DNA of 64,000 nt from assembly GCA_910583555.1 (NCBI GenBank), contig CAJTXO010000006.1:82368-146367 (forward strand), in the 5' to 3' direction. The DNA comes from an uncultured Eubacterium sp. (GTDB lineage Bacteria > Bacillota > Clostridia > Lachnospirales > Lachnospiraceae). The notes beneath the pieces were generated by a model, which searched no databases, was not told the DNA's origin, and saw nothing but the letters and a program-made list of their open reading frames with translations. A program made the position numbers and the translations under genes. Below, piece after piece: positions 26,697-35,931 of the stretch. Each line of letters opens with the position of its first letter. The stretch's first letter is position 1.

Positions 26697-28103
26697 TTAT
26701 TTCGATCGATCAATATAAAAATCCCGTTCTTTCCGGCCCAGATGCCTTCTGCTTTTCTTATAGCCGCTCCGGGTATCCGTTTTAACCTGATACTCACGTA
26801 ATTTCAAAAAGCACAGGATACTGACGCCGATGATACAACATGCGAGTATGATAAGAAGCGCTACTTTCTTCCAGGGAAACGGCGGTTTGCTCGCCGTCTC
26901 GATCGCCTCATCAAACCATTTACTCATATCAATACTGTCCCTCAGAGTCGGGGAATCATTTTCATCAAAATAAATATTTGTGGCTCCGACTTCCTGACCT
27001 TTATACGTATAGGAAAGTTTCCCGATTACTTTTTTCCCCTCCTGTTCAACCGCTTTGTCGTAGTACTCGATCTTTTTCTCTGCCTTATCAATGGACACTC
27101 CTTTCGGAAGAATGACGCCTGCATCTTCGTCTATATGGAGACAGCTTGTCTGTTTGCTGTAAAAAGGACTGAAGTTCGTAAACAGATACTGCTCATTGAT
27201 CTCGCTGGCCGCATTGTCCTGAATCTTTGTCTTTTCGTATTGTTCAAAACAATAATTAAATAATTTCGTCGTATCCGTATAGGCATTTGGCTCCAGCCAC
27301 ACGGAATTATTGCATTTCATAACAGCGCACACAAGTTCCATATCGCCCTTTTTCGCAAAGGTGACAAGCGTATTCCGGCTCTTCGACGTGTAACCTGTCT
27401 TTCCCCCTTCACAGTACTCGTATTCATACTGCGGATAATCCGCCGGGTTGATCATCTTATGGTGATTGACCAAAGGTTCCGAAGGTCCTCTTTTGTTTTT
27501 ATTCGTTTTAGACATGATAAATGTCTTTGTCCCGGCTATCGTTTTAAAATCTTTATTGCGGATGGCCGCGCGGCCGATCAGCGCGATATCATATGCAGTC
27601 GTGTAATGATTCTTCTTCCAGAGACCATTCGTATTTGCGAAATGGGTATTCTCACAGCCAAGTGCCTTTGCTTTCTGATTCATCTTTTTCACAAAGGCAT
27701 CAATACTCCCCGATATATGTTCCGCTACGCCGTTGCACGCTTCGTTGGCAGATGCCAGCATGACCGCATACAGACTCTCTTCCATACTGATGCGCTCACC
27801 CACCTTGATACCTGCGTTAGAAGCACCCGACTCCCAATTGGCAAACGCGTTATCCGTGTATACGACTTCTTCGTCCATAGAAGAATTTTCGATTGCGATC
27901 AGCGCCGTCATGATCTTCGTAATACTGGCGGGATATTCCTTTTGATTTCTATTTTTCTCGTACAGAATGGCTCCCGACTGGACATCCAGCACACACGCCG
28001 TCTCCGAAAATATGCTGGGTTTCGCAAAAACCGTGTCGGACACCACATTCACGGACAGCGCCATACATATTGCTAACAAAAATATCTTTACTCGTTTTTT
28101 CAT
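26697..28103 (-). CDS. D-alanyl-D-alanine carboxypeptidase (DacF/PBP5 family)
   Basis: A 468-residue exported serine carboxypeptidase that trims the terminal D-Ala of wall peptides. Signal peptide 1-27; SITK active-site motif near residue 60; SANEACN (SxN) near 118; GGKTGYTS (KTG) near 235. A beta-rich region (~280-380) is followed by a C-terminal membrane anchor (~410-432) and a basic cytoplasmic tail, instead of the amphipathic helix of E. coli PBP5. ATG at 28103 is chosen because GGAG precedes it and the signal peptide begins there. Confidence 0.93.
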   Translation of the reverse strand: MKKRVKIFLLAICMALSVNVVSDTVFAKPSIFSETACVLDVQSGAILYEKNRNQKEYPASITKIMTALIAIENSSMDEEVVYTDNAFANWESGASNAGIKVGERISMEESLYAVMLASANEACNGVAEHISGSIDAFVKKMNQKAKALGCENTHFANTNGLWKKNHYTTAYDIALIGRAAIRNKDFKTIAGTKTFIMSKTNKNKRGPSEPLVNHHKMINPADYPQYEYEYCEGGKTGYTSKSRNTLVTFAKKGDMELVCAVMKCNNSVWLEPNAYTDTTKLFNYCFEQYEKTKIQDNAASEINEQYLFTNFSPFYSKQTSCLHIDEDAGVILPKGVSIDKAEKKIEYYDKAVEQEGKKVIGKLSYTYKGQEVGATNIYFDENDSPTLRDSIDMSKWFDEAIETASKPPFPWKKVALLIILACCIIGVSILCFLKLREYQVKTDTRSGYKKSRRHLGRKERDFYIDRSK

Positions 28104-28272
28104 AATCTGTACTCCATTCTCAAGCATAATCTCTGCATAGGCAAGTATCTTTTTATATGTAATATCATACACGATTTTTCTCCATTTTCCAACCCTTTTT
28201 TTCGTACTTTTGACATTTGGCTTCTTTTTTGATAAGATAAGTTCAAGATTTGAGAAAGGAACCGATCAGACC

Positions 28273-28911
28273 ATGCGATTGAGAAATATTAAAGGAGCAG
28301 AAGAATTTATAGCAAACAGCATCTATGTGATCCAGCAACCTCAGGAATACCGGGGAAAATGGAATACCTTTTTTGAGCATGAAAATCCCCTCCACATCGA
28401 GATCGGCATGGGAAAAGGAAAATTTATCCACGCACTTGCGGAGCAAAATCCGCATATCAATTATATAGGAATCGAGATGTATTCGAGCGTCTTGTACCGC
28501 GCTATTGAAAAAAGACAGGAAGTCAATCTGCCAAACCTCTTCTTTATCCGCATGGACGCCAGAAATCTCGGCGACGTATTTAACCGCTCAGAAATCGACC
28601 GGATCTATTTGAATTTTTCCGATCCCTGGCCAAAAGAGCGGCACGCCAAACGCAGGCTCACCTCGCCTCTTTTTTTAGAAATTTACGATGCCGTTCTGAA
28701 CCCGAATGGAACTGTATGCTTTAAAACCGATAACCGCAGCCTTTTTGACTACTCTTTGGAGACGATCGAAGAAACGTCTCCCTGGCGCGTAAAAGATGTG
28801 ACCTACGATCTGCATAGCAGCTCATATGCCGCGGGAAACGTGATGACCGAATATGAAGAAAAATTTAGCTCCAAAGGAATGCCGATCCACCGGCTGGTAG
28901 CATATCGCTGA
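28273..28911 (+). CDS. trmB: tRNA (guanine-N7)-methyltransferase
   Basis: A 212-residue SAM-dependent enzyme that methylates G46 of tRNA. The family start is MRLRNI. GIGKG-type SAM loop is seen as EIGMGKGKF near residue 42, then IGIEMYSSV, and the signature FSDPWPKERHAKRRL near 117. The in-frame extension to 28210 is not supported by a ribosome-binding site. Confidence 0.95.
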   Translation: MRLRNIKGAEEFIANSIYVIQQPQEYRGKWNTFFEHENPLHIEIGMGKGKFIHALAEQNPHINYIGIEMYSSVLYRAIEKRQEVNLPNLFFIRMDARNLGDVFNRSEIDRIYLNFSDPWPKERHAKRRLTSPLFLEIYDAVLNPNGTVCFKTDNRSLFDYSLETIEETSPWRVKDVTYDLHSSSYAAGNVMTEYEEKFSSKGMPIHRLVAYR

Positions 28912-28943
28912 CAATTTCATATAGTAAAAGAAAAAGAGTATTT

Positions 28944-29063
28944 ATGAAAAAAGTCAATCGCATCATCCGCAATTTCTTTTCAGATAAACCGGCCTTTTGT
29001 AAATCGATCAACAGGATCGTGGAATCTACCTGCTACATCATGAAACTGCTGAACATAAAATAA
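28944..29063 (+). CDS. Short basic peptide (39 residues) behind trmB
   Basis: ATG at 28944 opens a 39-codon frame encoding a basic, partly hydrophobic peptide with two Cys (MKKVNRIIRNFF...MKLLNIK). It lies 32 bases after trmB and ends right at a terminator, as a real last gene of an operon would. The ribosome-binding site is poor (AAAAAGAG). No family recognised. Confidence 0.4.
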   Translation: MKKVNRIIRNFFSDKPAFCKSINRIVESTCYIMKLLNIK

Positions 29064-29098
29064 GAGGGGCTCCCTTTTGGGAACACCCTCTTATTTTT
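29060..29098. terminator. Bidirectional terminator
   Basis: ATAAGAGGG and CCCTCTTAT arms close a loop with an inner CCC...GGG pair; TTTTT follows on the plus strand and A/T-rich sequence on the other. It serves trmB and the convergent GH98 gene. Confidence 0.7.
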
Positions 29099-29110
29099 GC
29101 TGGTATTTTA

Positions 29111-31480
29111 TCAACTGATCACAAAGTTATCGAAATACAAATCGCCATCGATCGCTCCTGTCGCTTTCAGTTCCACTTTATTATCTCCTTCTTTCAGCGT
29201 AACCTGCTTGTCGATCGTCTTCCAGTCACTGAGTGACTCGCCTTTTGTAAATGTTAATGTATCAACTTTCGCTCCATTTACGTAAAGATCTACCTGACTG
29301 ATGTCAGCGGCTGCCTTCGTAGAATAGCGAAGCGTCATGGTTTTCGTCCCGGCGGCCTTGCTCGTCACGGTATCCTTTACCGAAGTTCCCGCGTTATTGC
29401 CAAACTTCAGATAACCCTGTCCCCAGAACCCTGTCACGCCTGTCTTACATCCATTCGTAACAATACCATAATTTTTGTCCATATTCTTAACATCAAAGAA
29501 CTCTGCCTCAAACTGCTGCGGACCCGTATATTCCTGTGGGAAAGCCGGCGGTTCATAGGTAGCTTCCTTATAGGAAGTAAGCCGATCGGTTTCACTTCCC
29601 GCACAGTTCAGCCGGATATCAACCGGACCATTGTGTCTGACTGTCAGCGTGTAGACGCCGTTGCTCCAGTTTTCTGTAACATCACTTCGAAGCTGGTTCA
29701 CGCCTCTGTGCTTGATCGTGTAAGTCGGCGCGGAGGAAGCTCCGTATATTTTGATCGTATTTGTTTTCAGTGTCGTCGGATCTTTTTCATCAAAGTTGTT
29801 CAGATAAATATCCATATGATCCGAAAATTCCTTGATAATACCTGTTCCATATTCCGAATACGCTACTTCGACCTGTTTGCACGTGTTATATTTCGGTATA
29901 AAATAACCGCCGGCCGTTCTGCCGTCTTTATTCGGATTATAAGTTACCCACAGGTTTTCCCTGCGTCCGGCAAAGAAATTCCCCCAGCTCTCTTCCGGAA
30001 AGAGCGCGTTGAACTCGCTCTGCTTGTCTTCGATCGACTTCCAGCGCGTCGGAATTTCTGACTGATTGATCTTTACCTCGATGGATTTCGCCAAATCATC
30101 TGAAAGTGAGTATACGGTCGGGATCGTCGGATAGCGGCCGGTGCAGCGGAACGGATTGTGGTTATATGCTAAATTCCCGTCATCCTCCATGCGGTACAAT
30201 CCCTCAAACAGGGTGGGATATGAGCTGTAAAGGTCGTCTTCACGAGATGGGTGCAGCCCTCCAGGTTTATCGGATTTTGTTACATCCTGGATCACTGCCA
30301 CTTTCGTGCGGTCGATCACTTCCTGCCTCGAAGAAATACGCACGGTCCCGTCCAAAACTTTTCGGAACATATCGATCATATCATTTTGGAACTGGTCAAG
30401 CATTTTCCAATTACGTGCTTGATAACCTTCGCTGTCCGTAATCACACTTGTTTCATTAAAGTCGTCCTTCCACACAAGCTCCGGACCGTCGATGACAGTC
30501 AGGCCATTGAATGCCAGACGTTCAAAATGGATCGGTAAACCGGTAGCGACACGGTACTGATCTTTTGGTACATTTTCCCCATCTACACCATCCCAGGTAG
30601 AGTCCGACCACCCAGAATCATCATAGCGGATTCCATAGTATCCACTATGGCCGGAAATATACGAACCGAGCACAACACTCTCGACATCATTGATATAACT
30701 TAACTGCGTATATTTTTCTTCTAATATATAATTTTGTGAATACTTACGGCACGCTTCTTCCCATTCTGGGATCCGTTTCAACATACCGAGCGGACTGATT
30801 TTAGGACTCCACTGATTCGCGCACCAGCTCACATCCAGATATCCGCCGTGTTTGTTACACAGTTCCAGAAGTTTGGCAAAATGCCGGTAACGGTTGTCTG
30901 CGGATATTTTAAAATCTGCTGACTCAAATCCCCAAAACTGTTCACAATAATTATATCCCAGGAAGTTTGGATATTCAAAAAATTCTCCAAAGATCGTATT
31001 TTCCAAATCCTCATCGCCGTAATAATCCGGAAAATGGCTCGGTCCCCCGCTCGCGGGCTGGATCATCGTCCAGACACCCTTTTCGGCACAGGTTCTCAGC
31101 CACGATTTTGCCGTTTCATAACCATCGTGTACGCGGAGCCATTCTTTGCTCTTATCATCCCAGTTAATGGAAAGGGAGATATTGAAAACGACGTATGGCA
31201 GTATATCCTCGGGGATCAGATCTATGATCTTCGCCGGGTCCGCGTAATTCCATGAGTCGATATGTATGATCCACATCGGCTGTTCCGGTGAGATCGGCCG
31301 ACGCAGATTACTGGTCTGTGTATCCACCGCATCCAGCTTTTTCGGCGCAAGGTATTCGAGCATCTGGTTCATCGTCTCCATATCCTGTTCTTTGCCCGGA
31401 TTAAATGGCGGCAGGCCGATAAACAGATTGACTAACATTGTGACAGAAATAAATAACGCACATATTTTATTCCATATCAT
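29111..31480 (-). CDS. Secreted GH98-like glycoside hydrolase with C-terminal CBM6-like module
   Basis: A 789-residue exported protein: signal peptide 1-~25, then SPEQPMWIIHIDSWN near residue 65 and LPYVVFNISLSINW, which resemble the start of the GH98 catalytic domain. NYCEQFWGF near 190 carries a likely catalytic Glu; the fold continues to about residue 400, followed by a beta-rich domain (~430-640) and a CBM6-like module (EAEFFDVKN near 660 to the end). GH98 enzymes include blood-group-cleaving endo-galactosidases and endo-xylanases; the nearby GH43 gene favours plant xylan but does not prove it. Family match is by eye. Confidence 0.75.
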   Translation of the reverse strand: MIWNKICALFISVTMLVNLFIGLPPFNPGKEQDMETMNQMLEYLAPKKLDAVDTQTSNLRRPISPEQPMWIIHIDSWNYADPAKIIDLIPEDILPYVVFNISLSINWDDKSKEWLRVHDGYETAKSWLRTCAEKGVWTMIQPASGGPSHFPDYYGDEDLENTIFGEFFEYPNFLGYNYCEQFWGFESADFKISADNRYRHFAKLLELCNKHGGYLDVSWCANQWSPKISPLGMLKRIPEWEEACRKYSQNYILEEKYTQLSYINDVESVVLGSYISGHSGYYGIRYDDSGWSDSTWDGVDGENVPKDQYRVATGLPIHFERLAFNGLTVIDGPELVWKDDFNETSVITDSEGYQARNWKMLDQFQNDMIDMFRKVLDGTVRISSRQEVIDRTKVAVIQDVTKSDKPGGLHPSREDDLYSSYPTLFEGLYRMEDDGNLAYNHNPFRCTGRYPTIPTVYSLSDDLAKSIEVKINQSEIPTRWKSIEDKQSEFNALFPEESWGNFFAGRRENLWVTYNPNKDGRTAGGYFIPKYNTCKQVEVAYSEYGTGIIKEFSDHMDIYLNNFDEKDPTTLKTNTIKIYGASSAPTYTIKHRGVNQLRSDVTENWSNGVYTLTVRHNGPVDIRLNCAGSETDRLTSYKEATYEPPAFPQEYTGPQQFEAEFFDVKNMDKNYGIVTNGCKTGVTGFWGQGYLKFGNNAGTSVKDTVTSKAAGTKTMTLRYSTKAAADISQVDLYVNGAKVDTLTFTKGESLSDWKTIDKQVTLKEGDNKVELKATGAIDGDLYFDNFVIS

Positions 31481-31522
31481 GTAATAAAACCTCCTTCAAA
31501 TTTTACCTGTCTCTTTTCCAAA

Positions 31523-31551
31523 ATTATATAAGATTCCTGACATAATGGCAA
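31523..31551 (-). promoter_or_regulatory. Promoter of the GH98 gene
   Basis: Minus strand: TTGCCA (31551-31546), 17-base spacer, perfect TATAAT (31528-31523). Leader of about 35 bases. Confidence 0.65.
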
Positions 31552-31620
31552 CTTATTTTTTATAAAATTTTGTTTATAATTTTTTTAAATTTTTTTAATG
31601 ATAAAAGATGCCGCGAATGC

Positions 31621-31649
31621 TTGCTATTTTGTATAAAATATGCTATAAA
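31621..31649 (+). promoter_or_regulatory. Promoter of the Big_2/DUF6273 gene
   Basis: TTGCTA at 31621-31626, 17-base spacer, TATAAA at 31644-31649. The ~100-base leader contains complementary ATCTGT and ACAGAT segments (near 31685 and 31731). Confidence 0.5.
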
Positions 31650-31758
31650 AATATTGAAAACTGTCAATCAGGAAATACGGTATGATCTGTATGGAAGCAC
31701 GCGGACCATATCCGGCACACGCCGCCTGCACAGATGCTTCAGAAATGGAGAGTAGTTC

Positions 31759-34254
31759 ATGAAAAAAAGGAAAAAGCCTATCGCATTATTCCTGATTATG
31801 TCGATGGTTATCATGCTTATTTTTCCAACGGGTTCACCAGTCAGCTTTGCCCGGAAGAAAACTGTTAAATTAAAAAAGATCACACTAAACTATTCGACGT
31901 ATAAATTACAAAAAGGAAAAAGTTTAAAACTAAAGGCTTCCTTTAAGCCAAAGAAAACGACACAGAAAAAAATCCAGTGGAAGAGCAGCAAAAAGAAAAT
32001 TGCCAAAGTTTCAAAAAAAGGTGTCGTTAAGGCATTGAAAGTCGGTAAAACGACGATCACGGCAAAAGTGAAAGGAACAAAAAAGAAGGCAACCTGTAAA
32101 ATTCAGGTAGTTTTGTCGAATGGCGGCGGATCAGGAAATTACAGTAATAATAATGACAATCCTGCTCAGCCGGATGCTCCATCCGGGCCAAGTGGAGTAA
32201 CTCCTACAGAGACGCCGGATTCGTCGATACATACACCATCCGTGCCGACGGAAACGGATCCATCCATTCCGGATGTCACACCGACAGCACCGGGTAAAGA
32301 TCCATCGGAGACGCCTGTCATAAGTAATTCAGAACCACCGACAAAAGTGCCTACAAAAGCTCCAACGAAAGCTCCGACAAAAGTGCCAACGACGGCACCG
32401 ACATTGGCACCATCACCATCTTCCTCTCCTAAATATGAGAGACCGGATGTAACTGCCCCGCCGGTGAAATATTTGGATCTGACAGCTGAGGGCACGATCC
32501 ACAACGAAACGGCGGCAAATGCCACGATTGTCAATAATCCGGATGGTTCCGTTACCGTTAGCTTTTTAAAACAATATGGTGCTTTAAATTTCTATTTACC
32601 GGATAACGCGCAGAATTATTATAGCAATTACAAATCCGTCGTTCTTACCTATACGAGCGATGGCGGAAATCTGGGTCATGCCCTGTATGATACGAATATG
32701 GCCGGTCCGGAAAATACAAGTGCTGGTAAACATCCGAACTGGGATAAAAAAATCGTAGAATCAACAACGGAAAAAACACTTATCTTTTCTGTGACAAGTG
32801 ATTGTGTTGGCGGATGTATCCGCGGATTCCAAATATTCTGTCCGGATGCAGTCCCGGCAGGAAAACCAATTACGATCACGATCAAGTCGATTGCCTTTAG
32901 TGACAAGGAAAATCCGACCGCAGAAGATTTGAAACCTGCTGGCACACCGGTACCGGTTACAACGCCGATTCCGACTGCGACGCCGACCAAGAAACCTACT
33001 CTTCCCCCGCTGATCACAAGGGAACCCGGCGCTTACGGCATTAACGGCCCGGTCAATCAGGGTAATGATATCGTCTGGGATTCGGTTACGTTCGGCTCCT
33101 ATTTCCAAAGCCTTTATGAGCCGGAGGCAGCCGTTACCTCACCGGTAGATGGCGAGGAATACACGGATTCCAACGGAACAGTAATGATCTACAAAGGCGG
33201 CAGCTATTATAAGAAGGAACCGATCACATGGCGTGTATTATCTGTAAACGGTGACGACGCCCTGATCGTATCCGAGCAGAATCTGGATACAATAGCTTAC
33301 AATGAACAAAATTGCAGTTCCGTTACATGGCAGGACAGCGGCATCCGCCAATGGCTGAATGGGGAATTTTACTCCACCGCATTTACCGATCAGGAAAAGA
33401 GTACGATCCTTTCACAAGTCAGCGATACGGTTACGGATCAGGTATATTTGCTGTCAGCTGATGAAGTAAAAGAGATGGATTATGGATTTGCCATTCATCA
33501 CGAAAATAAATCCGCGACACGACAGGCCAAGAATACCGCATATGCACAAAAAAACGGTGCATGGACAAATAGCGAGAGCGCGTACGCCGGCAACGGCTGG
33601 TGGTGGCTGCGCGACATCGGCAGTCTCCCCTTTGACGCGGCCTACGTAGGAAGCGAAGGCTTTACCGACTGCTCCGGCTTTATCGCGGTAAATACCGGCG
33701 GCGGCGTCCGGCCGGCCCTGCATATCAATTTGACATCGGCGTCCTGGACAGCAGGGGATAAGATCACGGTCGGTTCCGCGGAAGACCTGATGCCGACTCC
33801 AGCGCCAACCGAAAACCCACAAAAGAAAGTTTCACTTTCTGCCGTGCGCATCGACCCGAGTTCCTGTGGATTTTATGATATTGACAGTGATACGGTCAAC
33901 ATCAATGACACAAGAACAGGACAGGGAGAGTCCACATTTATGTATTTCCCTAATCCAATCACGGTTAAGGCAGGAGAAAAAATAAGAGTAACAGTTTCTG
34001 GTCCGAAATGGGGGTCAAATGATTTCAGACTGTGGACGACACCGTCTACCGATACAGGAAATGGTAATGTTTATGCAGAAAATCCAGATGAATTTCTCAA
34101 GCCAACAATACAGGCAGATGGCTCATATTCCGGTAGTGTTGTGATAGGGGCCAAAGCCGGAGAATGTAACTGCCTTTCCATAAAAGCGGCATATGGCGTA
34201 AAGATCCAGGATCTGATCATATCAGAGATCATCGTAGAACGGGTAACAGGGTAA
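31759..34254 (+). CDS. Secreted Big_2 / DUF6273 surface protein
   Basis: An 831-residue secreted protein. Signal peptide 1-33; lysine-rich Big_2 domain (~35-118), very like that of the GH43 enzyme; a Thr/Pro/Lys linker (~125-230) with a 12-base repeat; a beta-sandwich resembling a carbohydrate-binding module (~235-385); a second linker; a DUF6273 domain (~440-680) with ITWRVLSVNGDDALIVSE, IRQWLNGEFY and GWWWLRD motifs; and a C-terminal beta domain (~690-831). No catalytic motif recognised. Likely a wall-attached glycan-binding or adhesion protein that works with the neighbouring hydrolases. Confidence 0.75.
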   Translation: MKKRKKPIALFLIMSMVIMLIFPTGSPVSFARKKTVKLKKITLNYSTYKLQKGKSLKLKASFKPKKTTQKKIQWKSSKKKIAKVSKKGVVKALKVGKTTITAKVKGTKKKATCKIQVVLSNGGGSGNYSNNNDNPAQPDAPSGPSGVTPTETPDSSIHTPSVPTETDPSIPDVTPTAPGKDPSETPVISNSEPPTKVPTKAPTKAPTKVPTTAPTLAPSPSSSPKYERPDVTAPPVKYLDLTAEGTIHNETAANATIVNNPDGSVTVSFLKQYGALNFYLPDNAQNYYSNYKSVVLTYTSDGGNLGHALYDTNMAGPENTSAGKHPNWDKKIVESTTEKTLIFSVTSDCVGGCIRGFQIFCPDAVPAGKPITITIKSIAFSDKENPTAEDLKPAGTPVPVTTPIPTATPTKKPTLPPLITREPGAYGINGPVNQGNDIVWDSVTFGSYFQSLYEPEAAVTSPVDGEEYTDSNGTVMIYKGGSYYKKEPITWRVLSVNGDDALIVSEQNLDTIAYNEQNCSSVTWQDSGIRQWLNGEFYSTAFTDQEKSTILSQVSDTVTDQVYLLSADEVKEMDYGFAIHHENKSATRQAKNTAYAQKNGAWTNSESAYAGNGWWWLRDIGSLPFDAAYVGSEGFTDCSGFIAVNTGGGVRPALHINLTSASWTAGDKITVGSAEDLMPTPAPTENPQKKVSLSAVRIDPSSCGFYDIDSDTVNINDTRTGQGESTFMYFPNPITVKAGEKIRVTVSGPKWGSNDFRLWTTPSTDTGNGNVYAENPDEFLKPTIQADGSYSGSVVIGAKAGECNCLSIKAAYGVKIQDLIISEIIVERVTG
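32337..32404 (+). repeat. 12-base repeat encoding PTKA/PTKV units
   Basis: Five to six imperfect tandem 12-base units encode Pro-Thr-Lys-Ala/Val tetrapeptides in the linker of the surface protein. Confidence 0.75.
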
Positions 34255-34301
34255 CAACTCCATAGCAAACTATAAAAACGCGCCGCCAGGCGCACAAAGA
34301 A

Positions 34302-34342
34302 AACGGATTCTCTCGGCAATAAGTCAGAGAATCCGTTTTTTA
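34302..34342. terminator. Bidirectional terminator
   Basis: AACGGATTCTC (34302-34312) and GAGAATCCGTT (34327-34337) form an 11-bp perfect stem followed by T residues on the plus strand; A-rich flank on the other side. Confidence 0.8.
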
Positions 34343-34374
34343 TTTATTTCGTATTTTTCTATTTCATATTTCTT

Positions 34375-35595
34375 TTATTTCGTATCATCCATCTCTCTAT
34401 TCTTCTGCATATTGTCCCGTTCCTGAATCATCCTCTTCTTAATCTTCATTTCCATGATCACTTTAAAAATGTGCATGAGCGCTGCTACGGTCGGCACTCC
34501 TAAAAACATACCGAGTACGCCAAAATAAGCGCCGCCTACTGTAATCCCGAAAATAACCCAGAGCGGTTTGATGCCTGTCAGATCGCCCAATATTTTCGGC
34601 CCGAGATAAAGCCCGTCAAATTGCTGCAGCACCAGTATCATAATGACGTAAATGATCGCAAATTTTGGTTCAATAACGAGATAGATAATAACGCCCGGAA
34701 CAGCTCCAACAAACGGTCCAAAATAAGGTATCATATTTGTAATTCCCACGATCAGGCTTAATAATAACGCATAGGGAAGATTGATGATCGACATTACGAT
34801 CAGTGAAAGAACCCCGATAATAATGGAGTCAATCGATTTTCCATACAAAAATCCATTAAAAATGCGGTTACATTCACAAAATGTATTCCAGATCACCGGT
34901 GCACTGTTTTTGCTGGTAAATATATAGATCATCCTCCTTATTTCCTTTTTGATCTTGTCCTTATCAAGTATGATATAACAGGAAATAACGATGGCAAAAA
35001 TAATATTGATCAGACCAGCGATAAACGATGCGGATATGTTATATAAATATGGAAAAACTACTTTGGCAATATCAGTTCCGTATCCAAATATATTTTCCGG
35101 CATCACCTTTTTTAATAGTTCGCTGATATCCTGCATCGGCAGAAATGGATATCGATCCTGTATCTCCTCTGTATTGTTCACAAGATAACCGTAACCTTTT
35201 CCCAGCGATTTTGTCAATTCTTTCAGACTCTCAGAAACCTGGGGAACGATATAAACGATGACGATTGCAACTGCCCCTAAAAGAATGATATACGAAATTC
35301 CGACGCTCGTATATTTACACCATTTACTGTTCCGCCCCTTAAACGCAATATTATCCAAAAACTCATTTATGCTATTTACGAGCGGATTGATAAGGAAAGA
35401 AAGAACTATGCCAAAGATGAATGGCATGAGTACCTTTACGAGCCGTCCTAATTCATCCATCACCTTTTCCCAGTTTAGAATAACAGCGATCACGGCTGTA
35501 CAAGCTCCCACAATGATCATCAGTGTTCCCGTATTTGTTAGCACAGAACGTAATGTTGCCTTTACTTTTTGACTTGTTTTCATATTTTTGTTCAT
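34375..35595 (-). CDS. AI-2E family transporter-like membrane protein
   Basis: A 406-residue polytopic protein of the AI-2E/PerM transporter family, with about seven to eight membrane segments and the conserved central pattern NMIPYFGPFVGAVPG near residue 275, then GPKILGDLTG near 335 and GMFLGVPTVA near 370. Members have been linked to autoinducer-2 export and to sodium/proton exchange; substrate here is unknown. The ATG at 35595 is chosen for its AAGGAGAAAG site. Highly charged C-terminus (KKRMIQERDNMQKNR). Confidence 0.85.
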   Translation of the reverse strand: MNKNMKTSQKVKATLRSVLTNTGTLMIIVGACTAVIAVILNWEKVMDELGRLVKVLMPFIFGIVLSFLINPLVNSINEFLDNIAFKGRNSKWCKYTSVGISYIILLGAVAIVIVYIVPQVSESLKELTKSLGKGYGYLVNNTEEIQDRYPFLPMQDISELLKKVMPENIFGYGTDIAKVVFPYLYNISASFIAGLINIIFAIVISCYIILDKDKIKKEIRRMIYIFTSKNSAPVIWNTFCECNRIFNGFLYGKSIDSIIIGVLSLIVMSIINLPYALLLSLIVGITNMIPYFGPFVGAVPGVIIYLVIEPKFAIIYVIMILVLQQFDGLYLGPKILGDLTGIKPLWVIFGITVGGAYFGVLGMFLGVPTVAALMHIFKVIMEMKIKKRMIQERDNMQKNREMDDTK

Positions 35596-35673
35596 ACTTT
35601 CTCCTTTTTTTGCAAAAAAATATGCAATTTTCACAAAATTTTCATTTTTTATATAAATTTAAGAAATTTTGTC

Positions 35674-35702
35674 TTGATTTTTTTCATATTCTATTATATA
35701 AT
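35674..35702 (+). promoter_or_regulatory. Promoter of tRNA-Lys
   Basis: TTGATT (35674-35679), 17-base spacer, perfect TATAAT (35697-35702), 20 bases ahead of the tRNA. Confidence 0.65.
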
Positions 35703-35722
35703 ATATCTCGTAGCTTAGATGA

Positions 35723-35795
35723 GCGCCTTTAGCTCAGTTGGTAGAGCACCTGACTCTTAATCAGGGTGTCTGGGGTTCGAACCCCCAAAGGCGTA
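35723..35795 (+). tRNA. tRNA-Lys (CTT)
   Basis: A 73-base cloverleaf: acceptor GCGCCTT / AAGGCGT, D-arm AGCTCAGTTGGTAGAGC, anticodon loop CTCTTAA with anticodon CTT, T-arm GGGGTTCGAACCCC. CCA is not encoded. A wobble-rich stem with TTTTTTT at about 35799-35850 probably terminates it. Confidence 0.95.
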
Positions 35796-35798
35796 CTC

Positions 35799-35851
35799 CC
35801 GAGTCCTTGTTTGGCAGACCTGCAACTGCTGGGTAAGGGCTTTTTTTATTG
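35799..35851 (+). terminator. tRNA-Lys terminator
   Basis: AGTCCTT and AAGGGCT arms extend into a wobble-rich stem around an ACCTGCAA loop, then a 7-T run. Confidence 0.5.
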
Positions 35852-35883
35852 CTGCGAAAGCTACGCCTCTTTTCTGACTAACA

Positions 35884-35917
35884 TATGGTTAAGCGATTCG
35901 AAAACCGCTTAACCATA
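35884..35917. repeat. Perfect 12-bp inverted repeat
   Basis: TATGGTTAAGCG and CGCTTAACCATA flank a 10-base loop, 15 bases behind the DUF4446 gene stop. It lacks a clear T-run, so it is a transcript-end hairpin or a binding site. Confidence 0.55.
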
Positions 35918-35931
35918 ACTGTAACAACTCA

